Source: Rickettsia hoogstraalii
GTDB lineage: Bacteria > Pseudomonadota > Alphaproteobacteria > Rickettsiales > Rickettsiaceae
Assembly (NCBI RefSeq): GCF_000825685.1
Contig: NZ_CCXM01000001.1
Coordinates: 1,077,828-1,141,827 of the forward strand
Direction of reading: 5' to 3'
DNA: 64,000 nucleotides
Shown here: positions 56,728 to 64,000 of the stretch, in pieces
Position numbering within the stretch: position 1 is the first letter of the stretch
Layout of the letters: each line of letters opens with the position of its first letter
The notes under the pieces: generated by a model
Databases searched by the model: none
What the model was told of the DNA's origin: nothing
What the model saw: the letters and a program-made list of their open reading frames with translations, nothing else
Translations under genes and position numbers: made by a program

Positions 56728-58446
56728 AGCAAGCTCTGAGCCTGGGAGCTGGAGTACCGATAAAGCTCCTTACCAACGTGCTATTATGGACGCTGTAAGT
56801 GATCCGCAAATAGAGATGATCGTTGTAATGTCATCGGCACAAGTAGGTAAGACTGAGATAATTAACAATATCGTCGGCTATCATATTCACCAAGATCCCG
56901 CACCTATGCTAGTGGTACAACCTACCGAGAAGCTAGCGGAAAGCTGGTCAACTGATCGTTTAAGCCCAATGCTACGAGATAGTGAGGTGTTTAAGAATCT
57001 AGTAAAAGACCCAAGAAGTAGAGACTCAGGAAACAAAATATTATATAAGAAATTTCCAGGCGGTCATATTATATGGTAGGCAGTAACTCGCCCTCATCCT
57101 TAGCAAGCCGTCCTGTTCGCATCGTTTTATGTGATGAAGTTGATAGATACCCTGCTAGTAGCGGAGCTGAGGGTGATCCGGTTAATTTAGCTAAAAAAAG
57201 AGCAACTACTTTCTGGAATCGTAAAATTGTTCTAACATCCACTCCCACCATTAAAGATTTAAGCCGAATCGAGCAAGCCTACTTACAGAGCGACCAAAGA
57301 CGTTATTATGTTCCGTGTAAACATTGCGGTGAGTATCAAATACTTAAATGGTGTCAAATCAAATGGCAGGATGGAAAGCCGGAAGAAGCACATTACATTT
57401 GTGAGGTAAATAACTGTATTTTGCAAGATACTAATAAAGGGTGGGTGCTGAAAAATGGTGAGTGGCGAGTAGAGGGAATAAAAGGCAATGTGGCAGGCTT
57501 TCATTTAAGCGAGCTTTATTCACCTTGGACCCGCTGGGGTAAGATAGCACAGGAATTTTTGAAAGCTAAGCTAATGCCTGAAACCTTAAAGACTTGGGTT
57601 AATACTACCCTTGGTGAGGCTTGGGAAGAAGCAGGCGAGACTGTTGACGAAACTAACTTGCTTAATAGGAAAGAGAATTGGGGCGATTTAATTCCAAAAG
57701 AAATAGTAATCATTACTGCCGGCGTAGATGTGCAAAGTGATCGTTTAGAGATGGAAATAGTCGGCTTTGGCATAGCTGAGGAAAGTTGGTCACTTGATTA
57801 TCGAGTAATATATGGCGATCCTGCTCAAAATGAGGTTTGGGATGATTTAGATAATATTTTAGAACAAAATTTTACGAATAATATCGGCATAAAACTTCGC
57901 ATTGCTTGTGTTTGTATTGATTCAGGCGGTCATCATACGCAATCGGTGTATAGCTATTGCAAAAAAAGACAAATGCGTTGAGTATTTGCCGTTAAAGGTT
58001 CATCTATTACCGGTAAAGCTTTAGTAAGTCGTCCGACTATCGCTAATAAAATGCGAGTTAAATTATTTTCTATCGGCACTGATACGGCAAAGGAAATGAT
58101 TTATAGCCGTCTTAAAATTACAGAGCTAGGAGCGGGTTACTGTCATTTTCCAGTAAAATATGACGAGCAGTATTTTAAACAACTAACAGCCGAAAAATGC
58201 GTAACTCGTTATCATAAAGGCTTTCCTGTTAGAAAGTGGGAAAAACCTAGCGGTAAACGTAACGAGGCACTCGATTGCCGAGTTTATGCTACTGCTGCAC
58301 TTCACATACTAAATCCTGATTTGGAAACTTATAACAAATAAAATGCTAGCTATTAAGCCGCAAGTCAAAGAAGAGGAAGAAACAGAATTAGTTAGCTATA
58401 TTCCTATTGGAAAAACTACATCAAGCGGCTTTGTTAGCAATTGGTA
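56621..58446 (+). pseudogene. Terminase large subunit, GpA family, broken three times
   Basis: The ATPase part begins WSTDKAPYQRAIMDAV, with Walker A SSAQVGKTE. A frameshift near 57075 (GGHII / MVGSNSPSS) interrupts it; IVLCDEVDRYPASSGAEGD carries the Walker B. The CKHCGEYQ cysteines and the RNase H-like nuclease core GVDVQSDRLEMEIVGFG follow. TGA at 57979-57981 splits RQM-R from VFAVKGSSITG; the rest continues to 58341, and a last shift adds MLAIKPQVKEEEETELVS ... GFVSNW to 58446. DNA packaging by this protein is not possible as read. Confidence 0.85.
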
Positions 58447-58450
58447 AATA

Positions 58451-59005
58451 ATGACAATATCAAATATTGAACCTAAAAGCTTTACTGCTGGTGAAACTGT
58501 CGAGTGGCGTAAAGAACTCTATACCTATCCATCTAAAGACGGATGGCAGCTAGTTTATAGTTTTTGCAGTACCGATAATAAATTTGAAGTTACGGCAATT
58601 AGCGAAAATAATCATTATGTTATTCGTTTAAGTTGTGAGCAAACTAGTAAATACTTCCCTACTACTTATTGGTGGCAATCAAGAGTTAGTAAAGAAGATA
58701 CACAATATATTATTGAAAGCGGCGAGCTAACAATAAAACCGAATTTAGCTTTACTTGATTCTTACGATGGTCGCAGTCATGTTAAGCGTGTTCTTGATGC
58801 ACTACAAGCTACCATTCTTGGTAAAGCTAGTAAGGACCAGCTTTCTTACTCGATCAGCGGGCGAAGTTTATCACGTCTAAGCCCTTCTGAATTACTCAAA
58901 TGGCGTGATGTCTACAAGGCAGAATATGCAAGAGTTTTACAAGAAGAACAGCTTAGCAAAGGGATAAACTCTAATCTGATAAAAGTTAAATTTACCTCTC
59001 TTTAA
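58451..59005 (+). CDS. gpW-like head-tail connector protein (184 aa)
   Basis: It lies between terminase and portal, where GpA-type phages keep gpW. The first 100 residues are a beta-rich domain (TAGETVEWRKELYTYPSKDG ... YWWQSRVS) and the last 80 read DGRSHVKRVLDALQATILGK, SYSISGRSLSRLSPSELLKW and RDVYKAEYARV, a gpW-like helical end. It is intact. The first domain is one I do not recognise by name. Confidence 0.65.
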   Translation: MTISNIEPKSFTAGETVEWRKELYTYPSKDGWQLVYSFCSTDNKFEVTAISENNHYVIRLSCEQTSKYFPTTYWWQSRVSKEDTQYIIESGELTIKPNLALLDSYDGRSHVKRVLDALQATILGKASKDQLSYSISGRSLSRLSPSELLKWRDVYKAEYARVLQEEQLSKGINSNLIKVKFTSL

Positions 59006-59009
59006 ATAA

Positions 59010-60461
59010 ATGAAACTCCCAAATATTTTAAGTCTCTTCAAATGCAAAGAGCAGAAGCGTGGGTATGAAGCTGCCGCAATAAATAGGCTAACTTCCGACT
59101 GGATAACAAGCGGATTATCTGCTGACGCTCAGCTTTACAGAAGTTTAAGGTTACTCCGTAACAGGTCTAGGGAGTTATGTATCAATAATGATTATGCTTG
59201 CAGATTCTTAAAACGTACTTCTACAAATGTTATAGGCAGCAGCGGAATTAAGCTGCAGGTAAGAGCAACTGATAATAACGGTAATTTCTTAAACAACCTA
59301 AATAACCAAATAATGGAAAAGTTTGAAAAATGGAGCAGCAAAGGTAATGTTACGGCTTGCGGTAAATTATCATGGATAGATTGCCAAAGACTATTTTTAG
59401 AGAGTATGGCAAGAGACGGGGAAGTAATATTGCGGTTACTGAAAGGTTTTGATAATGAATTTAGTTTTACTCTGCAATTTATCGAAGCCGATCATTTAGA
59501 CGAAGAATTGAATAAACCACTTGCGGGCGGCAATTATATAAGGATGGGTATTGAGTTTAATAAGTGGAATAAACCTGTTGCTTATCATTTGTTGCAACGT
59601 CATCCGGGCGAAGTTTTTAACAATCAAACTATAAGAGATAAATATTTAAGAATTCCAGCGGGTGAAATTATCCATGCTTTTATTATAGATAGATCGTCTC
59701 AAAGTCGAGGCGTACCTTGGATGCATTCGGCAATGTTACGTCTTCGGATGCTTGCCGGGTATGAAGAAGCGGAACTTGTTGCCGCAAGAGTCGGAGCTTT
59801 CAAAATGGGTTTCTTTGTTTCACCTGATGGTAGCGGTTATTTAGGCAGCGAAGACTCTAGAGGTAATAAATTAATGGAAGCAGAACCGGGGACTTTTGAG
59901 CAATTACCGGCTGGAATGGATGTAAGGCTATTTGATCCTAACCATCCCACTTCTAGTTTTGCAGATTTTGAAAAATCAATACTCAGGGGCATTGCTAGCG
60001 GTCTTGATATTTCCTATGCAACCCTTGCTAATGATCTTGAAAACGTTAATTTTTCCTCAATTAGACACGGTAGTTTAGAAGACCGTGATAGCTGGCGTGG
60101 CTTGCAAAACTTCATGATCGAACATTTTTGTAATCCTGTTTTTGAGAACTGGCTACTCATGGCAATTACTACTAACAAAGTCCCTATACAAATAAGTGAA
60201 TTTGACAAATTTAATAAACCAATTTGGCGACCTCGTGGTTGGGCTTGGGTTGATCCGCTTAAAGATAATCATGCTAACCAAATTGCATTAGAGCAGAAAA
60301 CTAAAAGCCGCAGTCAAATAATAGCCGAGCAAGGATTAGATATTGAAGAATTATTTAAACAGTTAGTTTTTGAAGAGGAACTAGCTAAAAAATATGGATT
60401 AAATCTAGAAACACCAAACAAAGAACAAACTACTCAATCACAGGAGGGAAATAATGACTAA
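59010..60461 (+). CDS. Phage portal protein, lambda GpB type
   Basis: 483 aa, complete. Lambda-family portal motifs are DWITSGLSADAQLYRSLRLL, RSRELCINNDYACRFLKRT, QFIEADHLDEE, GEIIHAFIIDRSSQSRGVPW, and GLDISYATLANDLENVNFSS. It forms the dodecameric DNA gate at the capsid vertex. It overlaps the next gene by eight bases, as is usual in head operons. Confidence 0.93.
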   Translation: MKLPNILSLFKCKEQKRGYEAAAINRLTSDWITSGLSADAQLYRSLRLLRNRSRELCINNDYACRFLKRTSTNVIGSSGIKLQVRATDNNGNFLNNLNNQIMEKFEKWSSKGNVTACGKLSWIDCQRLFLESMARDGEVILRLLKGFDNEFSFTLQFIEADHLDEELNKPLAGGNYIRMGIEFNKWNKPVAYHLLQRHPGEVFNNQTIRDKYLRIPAGEIIHAFIIDRSSQSRGVPWMHSAMLRLRMLAGYEEAELVAARVGAFKMGFFVSPDGSGYLGSEDSRGNKLMEAEPGTFEQLPAGMDVRLFDPNHPTSSFADFEKSILRGIASGLDISYATLANDLENVNFSSIRHGSLEDRDSWRGLQNFMIEHFCNPVFENWLLMAITTNKVPIQISEFDKFNKPIWRPRGWAWVDPLKDNHANQIALEQKTKSRSQIIAEQGLDIEELFKQLVFEEELAKKYGLNLETPNKEQTTQSQEGNND

Positions 60462-62367
60462 TACAAAATTACAATTAGAAAGAAATAATATTAATTCACC
60501 GGGCATAATAGAACAACGTTACGCTATTTTATCGATGATTGGCATGGAAGAAGCAAAAAGTCGTCGGTTTTGGATTACTTTTTCAAGTGAAGAGCCGGCA
60601 GAGAGGTTTTTTGGCTTAGAAATACTTGACCATAAACACGGAAGCGTCTTGCTTGATTGGCTAAGCTCCGGTAATGCACCGCTACTTCTTGATCATGACC
60701 ATACTAAACAAATCGGTGTAATTGAAGCAGCAGAGCTAACCGGTGACGGCAAAGCTAGGGCAAAGGTAAGGTTTAGCAGAAGTACGCTTGCTGAAAGTAT
60801 TTACCAAGACGTGCTTGACGGTATCCGCAGTAATATCTCTGTCGGGTATCGTTATTTATCGTCTGACATAGTTTTAGAGAAAGAAGCCAAAGGCAATAAA
60901 CCACCGGTGTTTAGAATAAAGAGATGGGAGCCGCTTGAAATATCGGTTGTATCAATTCCCGCTGATCCTACTGTTGGAATCGGCAGAAGTAAAGAAAAAC
61001 AAGAACCAAAAAAAGTAAGTGATTATAAATATGGAGTAAGAAGTAATATGGAAAATGAGCAAATAATTAATGAAAATACCAATTTTGTTAACGATATAAG
61101 AACAATAAACACTGTTAATACGGAGCAAATTACTAAAGATATCAGACAAACCGAAACTAATAGAATTAACGAGATTCTTGCTTTAGGCGATAAGCATAAT
61201 ATGCAAGCTGTTGCGATAGAGTTTATTAAGGATGGTAAAAGTTTAGATAATTTTCGACAAAAGATTTTAGAACATCTAGGGAATCAGCAAACAATAGAAA
61301 CTATCTCACCTGATCAATCTTTAATAGGTATGAACGATAAAGAAGCAAGAAGCTTTTCGATAGTTAAAGCCATTAAGGCAGCAGTCGCCGGTAACTGGCG
61401 AGGGGCAGAGCTTGAGCGTGAAGCATCAAGTGAAGTATCTAAGCGTATTGGCAGAGAACCGGCAAGCTTTTTTATTCCTGCTGATGTAATGCTAGAGCAA
61501 AATAATTATGAAAGAAAAGATTTACAAAAACTAGTTAACACTGCCGGTGGTTATTTAGTTTCTACTGACTATTTAAGCGGTAATTTCATTGAGTTACTAC
61601 GTAATAAAATGTTAGTACGACAAATGGGAGCTAAGGTGATGAGTGGATTACACGGCGATATAGCAATCCCAAAGCAAACAGGAGGTGCTACTGCCTTTTG
61701 GGTGGCTGAGGGTGAATCACCGCAGAAATCACAGCAAACATTCGGACAAGTTACATTATCGCCGAAAAGCATTGCTGCCTATACGGATTTTAGCCGCAAG
61801 CTGATATTACAAGCAAGTCCTGATATTGAACAGTTAGTGCGAGAAGACTTAGCAACCACCATCGCACTTGAAATAGATAGAGCTGCGATACTTGGAAGTG
61901 GTAAAGGTGCTGAGCCGTTAGGCATCTTAAACCATAAAATAAGTAAAGTTAATATTGCTGATGATGAGCAGATTGATTTCGGTAAAATAGTAGATTTAGA
62001 AAGTAGTATAGCCTCTAAAAATGCTGATATCGGTAGCCTTGGTTATTTATGTAATGCTGCGTTGCGTGGTCACTTAAAACAAACTGAGAAAGCAGATGGT
62101 ACAGCACAATTTATTTGGGAAAGCTATAGTAAAGAGTCAGGGTTCGGCTATTTAAACGGCTATAAAGTCGGTACAACTAACCAAATGCCGGCTGATACTT
62201 TATTATTCAGTAATTTTGCTGATTTAATCATCGGTCAATGGGGAGTGCTTGATGTGTTGGTTGATCCATACGCCTTAGGTACTAGCGGCGGCATAAGAAT
62301 AAGACTTATGCAAGATATCGACATTGCCATCAGACACCCTGAATCCTTTGCGGTTGCTAAGAAGTAA
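60454..62367 (+). CDS. Fused HK97-type prohead protease and major capsid protein
   Basis: 637 aa, one open frame. Residues 1-180 form a U35-type protease: RFFGLEILDHKHG, LLLDHDHTKQIG (catalytic His), SNISVGYRYLS and EISVVSIPADPTVGIGRS (catalytic Ser). A charged, helical scaffold-like linker (about 195-300) follows. From about 305 the HK97 fold starts: ADVMLEQNNYERKDLQKLVN, TDYLSGNFIELLR, AFWVAEGESPQKSQQTFGQV, RAAILGSGKGAEPLGIL, and GTNQMPADTLLF-like TTNQMPADTLLFSNF. Normally these are separate genes; fusions exist in some phages. Confidence 0.92.
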   Translation: MTNTKLQLERNNINSPGIIEQRYAILSMIGMEEAKSRRFWITFSSEEPAERFFGLEILDHKHGSVLLDWLSSGNAPLLLDHDHTKQIGVIEAAELTGDGKARAKVRFSRSTLAESIYQDVLDGIRSNISVGYRYLSSDIVLEKEAKGNKPPVFRIKRWEPLEISVVSIPADPTVGIGRSKEKQEPKKVSDYKYGVRSNMENEQIINENTNFVNDIRTINTVNTEQITKDIRQTETNRINEILALGDKHNMQAVAIEFIKDGKSLDNFRQKILEHLGNQQTIETISPDQSLIGMNDKEARSFSIVKAIKAAVAGNWRGAELEREASSEVSKRIGREPASFFIPADVMLEQNNYERKDLQKLVNTAGGYLVSTDYLSGNFIELLRNKMLVRQMGAKVMSGLHGDIAIPKQTGGATAFWVAEGESPQKSQQTFGQVTLSPKSIAAYTDFSRKLILQASPDIEQLVREDLATTIALEIDRAAILGSGKGAEPLGILNHKISKVNIADDEQIDFGKIVDLESSIASKNADIGSLGYLCNAALRGHLKQTEKADGTAQFIWESYSKESGFGYLNGYKVGTTNQMPADTLLFSNFADLIIGQWGVLDVLVDPYALGTSGGIRIRLMQDIDIAIRHPESFAVAKK

Positions 62368-62679
62368 CTAACTTGCTATTTTTGCTACTTCCATAATACG
62401 AATACGATTTTTAATATGAGGCCATTCGTTACGCTGTGCAAGCTCTAAATCATAGTGAGATTGTAGGTTGATCCATAACTGAGCTGAAGTTTGGAAATAT
62501 TTACCTAGTCGCAATGCCATATCAGCCGTGATTGATCTTCTGCCGTGTACTATAGCATGGATGCGACTAGGCGGCACATCAATATCACGAGCTAACCTGT
62601 TTTGACTTATATTTAAAGGCTTCATGAATTCTTCTTCTAGCACCTCACCGGGTGTTACAAGATCAAGTAATTTAGTCAT
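62368..62679 (-). CDS. higA: HigA-type antitoxin
   Basis: 103 aa. TPGEVLEEEFMKPLNISQNRL, DVPPSRIHAIVHGRRSIT and ADMALRLGKYFQTSAQLWIN are the VapI/HigA helix-turn-helix pattern. Its stop abuts the capsid stop with no gap. It is second in a leftward operon after the toxin, separated by 12 bases, the typical HigBA order. It should neutralise the toxin and repress the operon. Confidence 0.92.
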   Translation of the reverse strand: MTKLLDLVTPGEVLEEEFMKPLNISQNRLARDIDVPPSRIHAIVHGRRSITADMALRLGKYFQTSAQLWINLQSHYDLELAQRNEWPHIKNRIRIMEVAKIAS

Positions 62680-62691
62680 AAATAATCTCCT

Positions 62692-62970
62692 TTAGTGATA
62701 ATCAACAATTTCTACATTATGAGCATTTCCGTCATGCCAAGTAAAACATATACGCCACTGATCGTTAATACGAATACTATGTTGATCTGCTCTATCTCCT
62801 TTTAATGACTCAAGTTTATTACCGGGCGGAGAGCGTAAATCATTAATATTACTAGCTGAATTTAACAACTTAAGTTTCCTTTGTGCTGAACGAATAATTG
62901 AGTGAAAACGTTTTGCAGATTGGTTGTAAAACAACTTTTCGGTATCAGAACAAGCAAAGGATGCAATCAT
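62692..62970 (-). CDS. higB: HigB-type RelE-superfamily toxin
   Basis: 92 aa. It reads SARRFHSI-like SAKRFHSIIRSAQRKL, ASNINDLRSPPGNKLESLKG, then DQHSIRINDQWRICFTWHDG and VEIVDYH, the HigB fold with its C-terminal His. It cleaves mRNA on the ribosome in known members. Both genes are intact, in contrast to the rest of the prophage. The operon interrupts the rightward head genes, so it came as a cargo insertion. Confidence 0.92.
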   Translation of the reverse strand: MIASFACSDTEKLFYNQSAKRFHSIIRSAQRKLKLLNSASNINDLRSPPGNKLESLKGDRADQHSIRINDQWRICFTWHDGNAHNVEIVDYH

Positions 62971-62983
62971 ATTGTAATGACTT

Positions 62984-63006
62984 TAGTATTGTTTTAATAG
63001 TATTAA
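62984..63006. promoter_or_regulatory. Candidate HigA operator
   Basis: TAGTATT at 62984-62990 and 62998-63004; the second lies in the palindrome TTAAT-AGT-ATTAA (62994-63006), just upstream of higB. Confidence 0.45.
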
Positions 63007-63030
63007 CAAAAACATAATACATCAAATTTT

Positions 63031-63339
63031 ATGTCATTTCAAGAAGATTTAAAAGAGTTTTTAGATATAGAACAAGGATTCGCTATAACTGCAACCTTGC
63101 ATCTTGCTTCAGGCGAGAAATATATGATTACCGGTATTATGAGCGAAGAATATCTAGAAATAGATAACGGAACAGCCGGAGTTTATGGCAGTAAGCCGAT
63201 ATTTGAGTGCAGCGAAGATGATATTTTAGAAGTAGAATACGGCGATTTGCTTCTAGTACATAATAAAGAATATCGAATTGTTGGAATAAAAGTGGATGGC
63301 ACAGGGGTTGCTAGCTTAGTACTTGAGAGAGAACATTAA
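63031..63339 (+). CDS. Head-tail attachment protein (lambda FII-like)
   Basis: 102 aa, beta-rich: MSFQEDLKEFLDIEQGFAIT, GEKYMITGIMSEEYLEIDNG, then YGDLLLVHNKEYRIVGIKVD and a GTGVASLVLE end. The size and the form ...YRIVxxxxDGTGxxxLxLE are typical of FII/ATP-bind head-tail proteins that cap the portal. The spacing to the next gene is three bases. The start is ATG 63031; no strong Shine-Dalgarno. Confidence 0.7.
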   Translation: MSFQEDLKEFLDIEQGFAITATLHLASGEKYMITGIMSEEYLEIDNGTAGVYGSKPIFECSEDDILEVEYGDLLLVHNKEYRIVGIKVDGTGVASLVLEREH

Positions 63340-63342
63340 GCA

Positions 63343-63714
63343 ATGCACGCAAGAACTAGAATAAGGCAAACTTTTGTAGAGCTATTACAGGGTAAAACTT
63401 TAGTAGGTACTAAGGTTTATGACAGTAGGCTTTATACTATGGAGTTTACTTCTCTACCGGGCATTATTGTTTTTTCACTTAATGAAGAGGTAGCAACAAG
63501 CACGATAAGCCCGCCACATAGCCAAAAAATAGTTGTAGAATGTTATGCTAAAGCTGCTAAAGACGTAAATGTTACAGTTAATAATATCGCTCTTGAGGTT
63601 GAGAAACTTGTTACAAATAGTTTTGTCTTAAAAAAGCTTTGTAAAGACTGCCGCTTACAATCTACCGACACTAGCCTTAACTATGACGGTAATCAGCCTG
63701 TAGCGGTAGTCTAA
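63343..63714 (+). CDS. Tail terminator protein (gpU-like)
   Basis: 123 aa: MHARTRIRQTFVELLQGKTL, TSLPGIIVFSLNEEVA, then IVVECYAKAAKDVNVTVNNI and LVTNSFVLKKLCKDCRLQST. This matches minor tail protein U, which caps the tail tube and joins it to the head. It is in the same rightward operon as the FII-like gene and intact. Confidence 0.78.
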   Translation: MHARTRIRQTFVELLQGKTLVGTKVYDSRLYTMEFTSLPGIIVFSLNEEVATSTISPPHSQKIVVECYAKAAKDVNVTVNNIALEVEKLVTNSFVLKKLCKDCRLQSTDTSLNYDGNQPVAVV

Positions 63715-63776
63715 CATTCTCTGTACATTACAGAACAAAAGAAAATAACCCAACAATCATTATTTAAGAGGAAAAT

Positions 63777-64000
63777 ATGTCAACGCATGCAGGATCGGAA
63801 GGGATCGTTAAAATAGGCGATAAACAAATTATGGAAGTTAAGTCATGGTCGCTTGAGGAGGTTTGCGACACGGTAGATGCAAGTATCATAGGTACTCAGT
63901 GGCGAAAGAATCAAGCAACTATTAAGAGCTGGTCAGGTTCTATTGATGCTTTTTGGAACACCGAAGATAATGAGGGGCAAGGCAAATTGGTTATCGGTAA
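63777..64000 (+). CDS. Major tail tube protein, N-terminal part (runs off the right edge)
   Basis: Starts at ATG 63777 after AAGAGG. 74 codons are visible: MSTHAGSEGIVKIGDKQIME, VKSWSLEEVCDTVDASIIGT, QWRKNQATIKSWSGSIDAFW. This is the V-type/TP901-like tail tube pattern. The C-terminus and any frameshift-expressed chaperone genes lie past the window. Confidence 0.8.
   Translation, partial: MSTHAGSEGIVKIGDKQIMEVKSWSLEEVCDTVDASIIGTQWRKNQATIKSWSGSIDAFWNTEDNEGQGKLVIG

Larger units (their letters stand above)
45356..64000. mobile_element. Degenerate prophage integrated at tRNA-Asn (right end beyond the window)
   Basis: From the tRNA onward all genes are phage-type, in this order: recombinase, regulator, recombination and replication, packaging, head, tail. 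The modules resemble lambdoid/HK97-type siphophages with a GpA-type terminase. Family A repeats, frequent to the left, are absent. At least nine genes are broken. attR and the remaining tail and lysis genes lie past 64,000. Confidence 0.9.

Noticed and set aside
58344..58446. A separate 33 aa gene after terL
   Set aside because: No ribosome-binding site; its sequence reads as the expected terminase C-terminus in a shifted frame.
58451..64000. That the intact virion genes are a domesticated gene transfer agent
   Set aside because: The large terminase is broken three times, so packaging cannot work as read. The asymmetry is reported as a finding, not as evidence for a GTA.

Overview
The window is low-GC chromosomal DNA that reads as a Rickettsia (Alphaproteobacteria, Rickettsiales). 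The evidence is the cell-division block murC-murB-ddl-ftsQ-ftsA, the alphaproteobacterial petABC operon, RNase E with an acidic insert in its S1 region, rickettsial small families (DUF2610-like, DUF2670-like), and above all rickettsial palindromic element 1 (RPE1), including one copy read in frame inside ddl. I cannot name the species from sequence alone.

Positions 1-45,300 are ordinary reduced-genome chromosome. They hold part of pleD, efp, an inositol-phosphatase-like gene, psd-pssA (phosphatidylethanolamine synthesis), an HlyD/EmrA-type protein, an EAL protein, murC-murB-ddl-ftsQ-ftsA, nfeD-cycM, lpxC, an MFS-type carrier, rne, ctaA, rluC, a beta-lactamase-fold protein, xthA, pdhA-pdhB, typA, an OmpH/Skp protein, icd, remnants of a Mrp/Mnh antiporter, ccmB, petA-petB-petC, an exported Hsp20, prfB with its programmed frameshift, and lepA. 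Gaps between genes are filled with palindromic repeats. One family, with ends CGTCATTGCGAG/CTCGCAATGACG, has about 16 copies. RPE1-like elements, a GCATTGTTGCG-ended element and two other families are also present. Several repeats run into genes and supply their last codons. Four chromosomal genes are visibly broken: a DUF218-like gene hit by RPE1, a GTA-type holin, a GIY-YIG gene, and possibly the gene at 15568, which depends on a run of eight A.

At 45,323 there is a tRNA-Asn. From there to the right edge lies a prophage integrated at the 3' half of that tRNA. Its layout is: serine recombinase, small ORFs, RuvC-like resolvase and a Cro-like regulator (all minus strand); a divergent control region with AACTTAAAGTT palindromes; then plus-strand recombination and replication genes (Sak4-like ATPase, DUF669-like SSB, Cas4/RecB-like nuclease, primase-helicase), an iteron cluster, a second set of the same palindromes, and the packaging and virion genes (TerS, TerL, connector, portal, fused protease-capsid, head-tail, gpU-like, tail tube). 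A HigBA toxin-antitoxin pair sits inside the head operon on the other strand.

The prophage cannot be functional as read. At least 15 frameshifts or nonsense codons lie between 45.3 and 58.5 kb and disrupt the recombinase, RuvC, Sak4, nuclease, primase, TerL and others. From 58,451 to the window edge every gene is open. The family of 16 CGTCATTGCGAG repeats stops at the prophage boundary. I see no clearly new defence or mobile system. The most unusual material is the uneven decay of the prophage, its paired operator clusters, and the repeat elements that insert into each other and into coding sequence.
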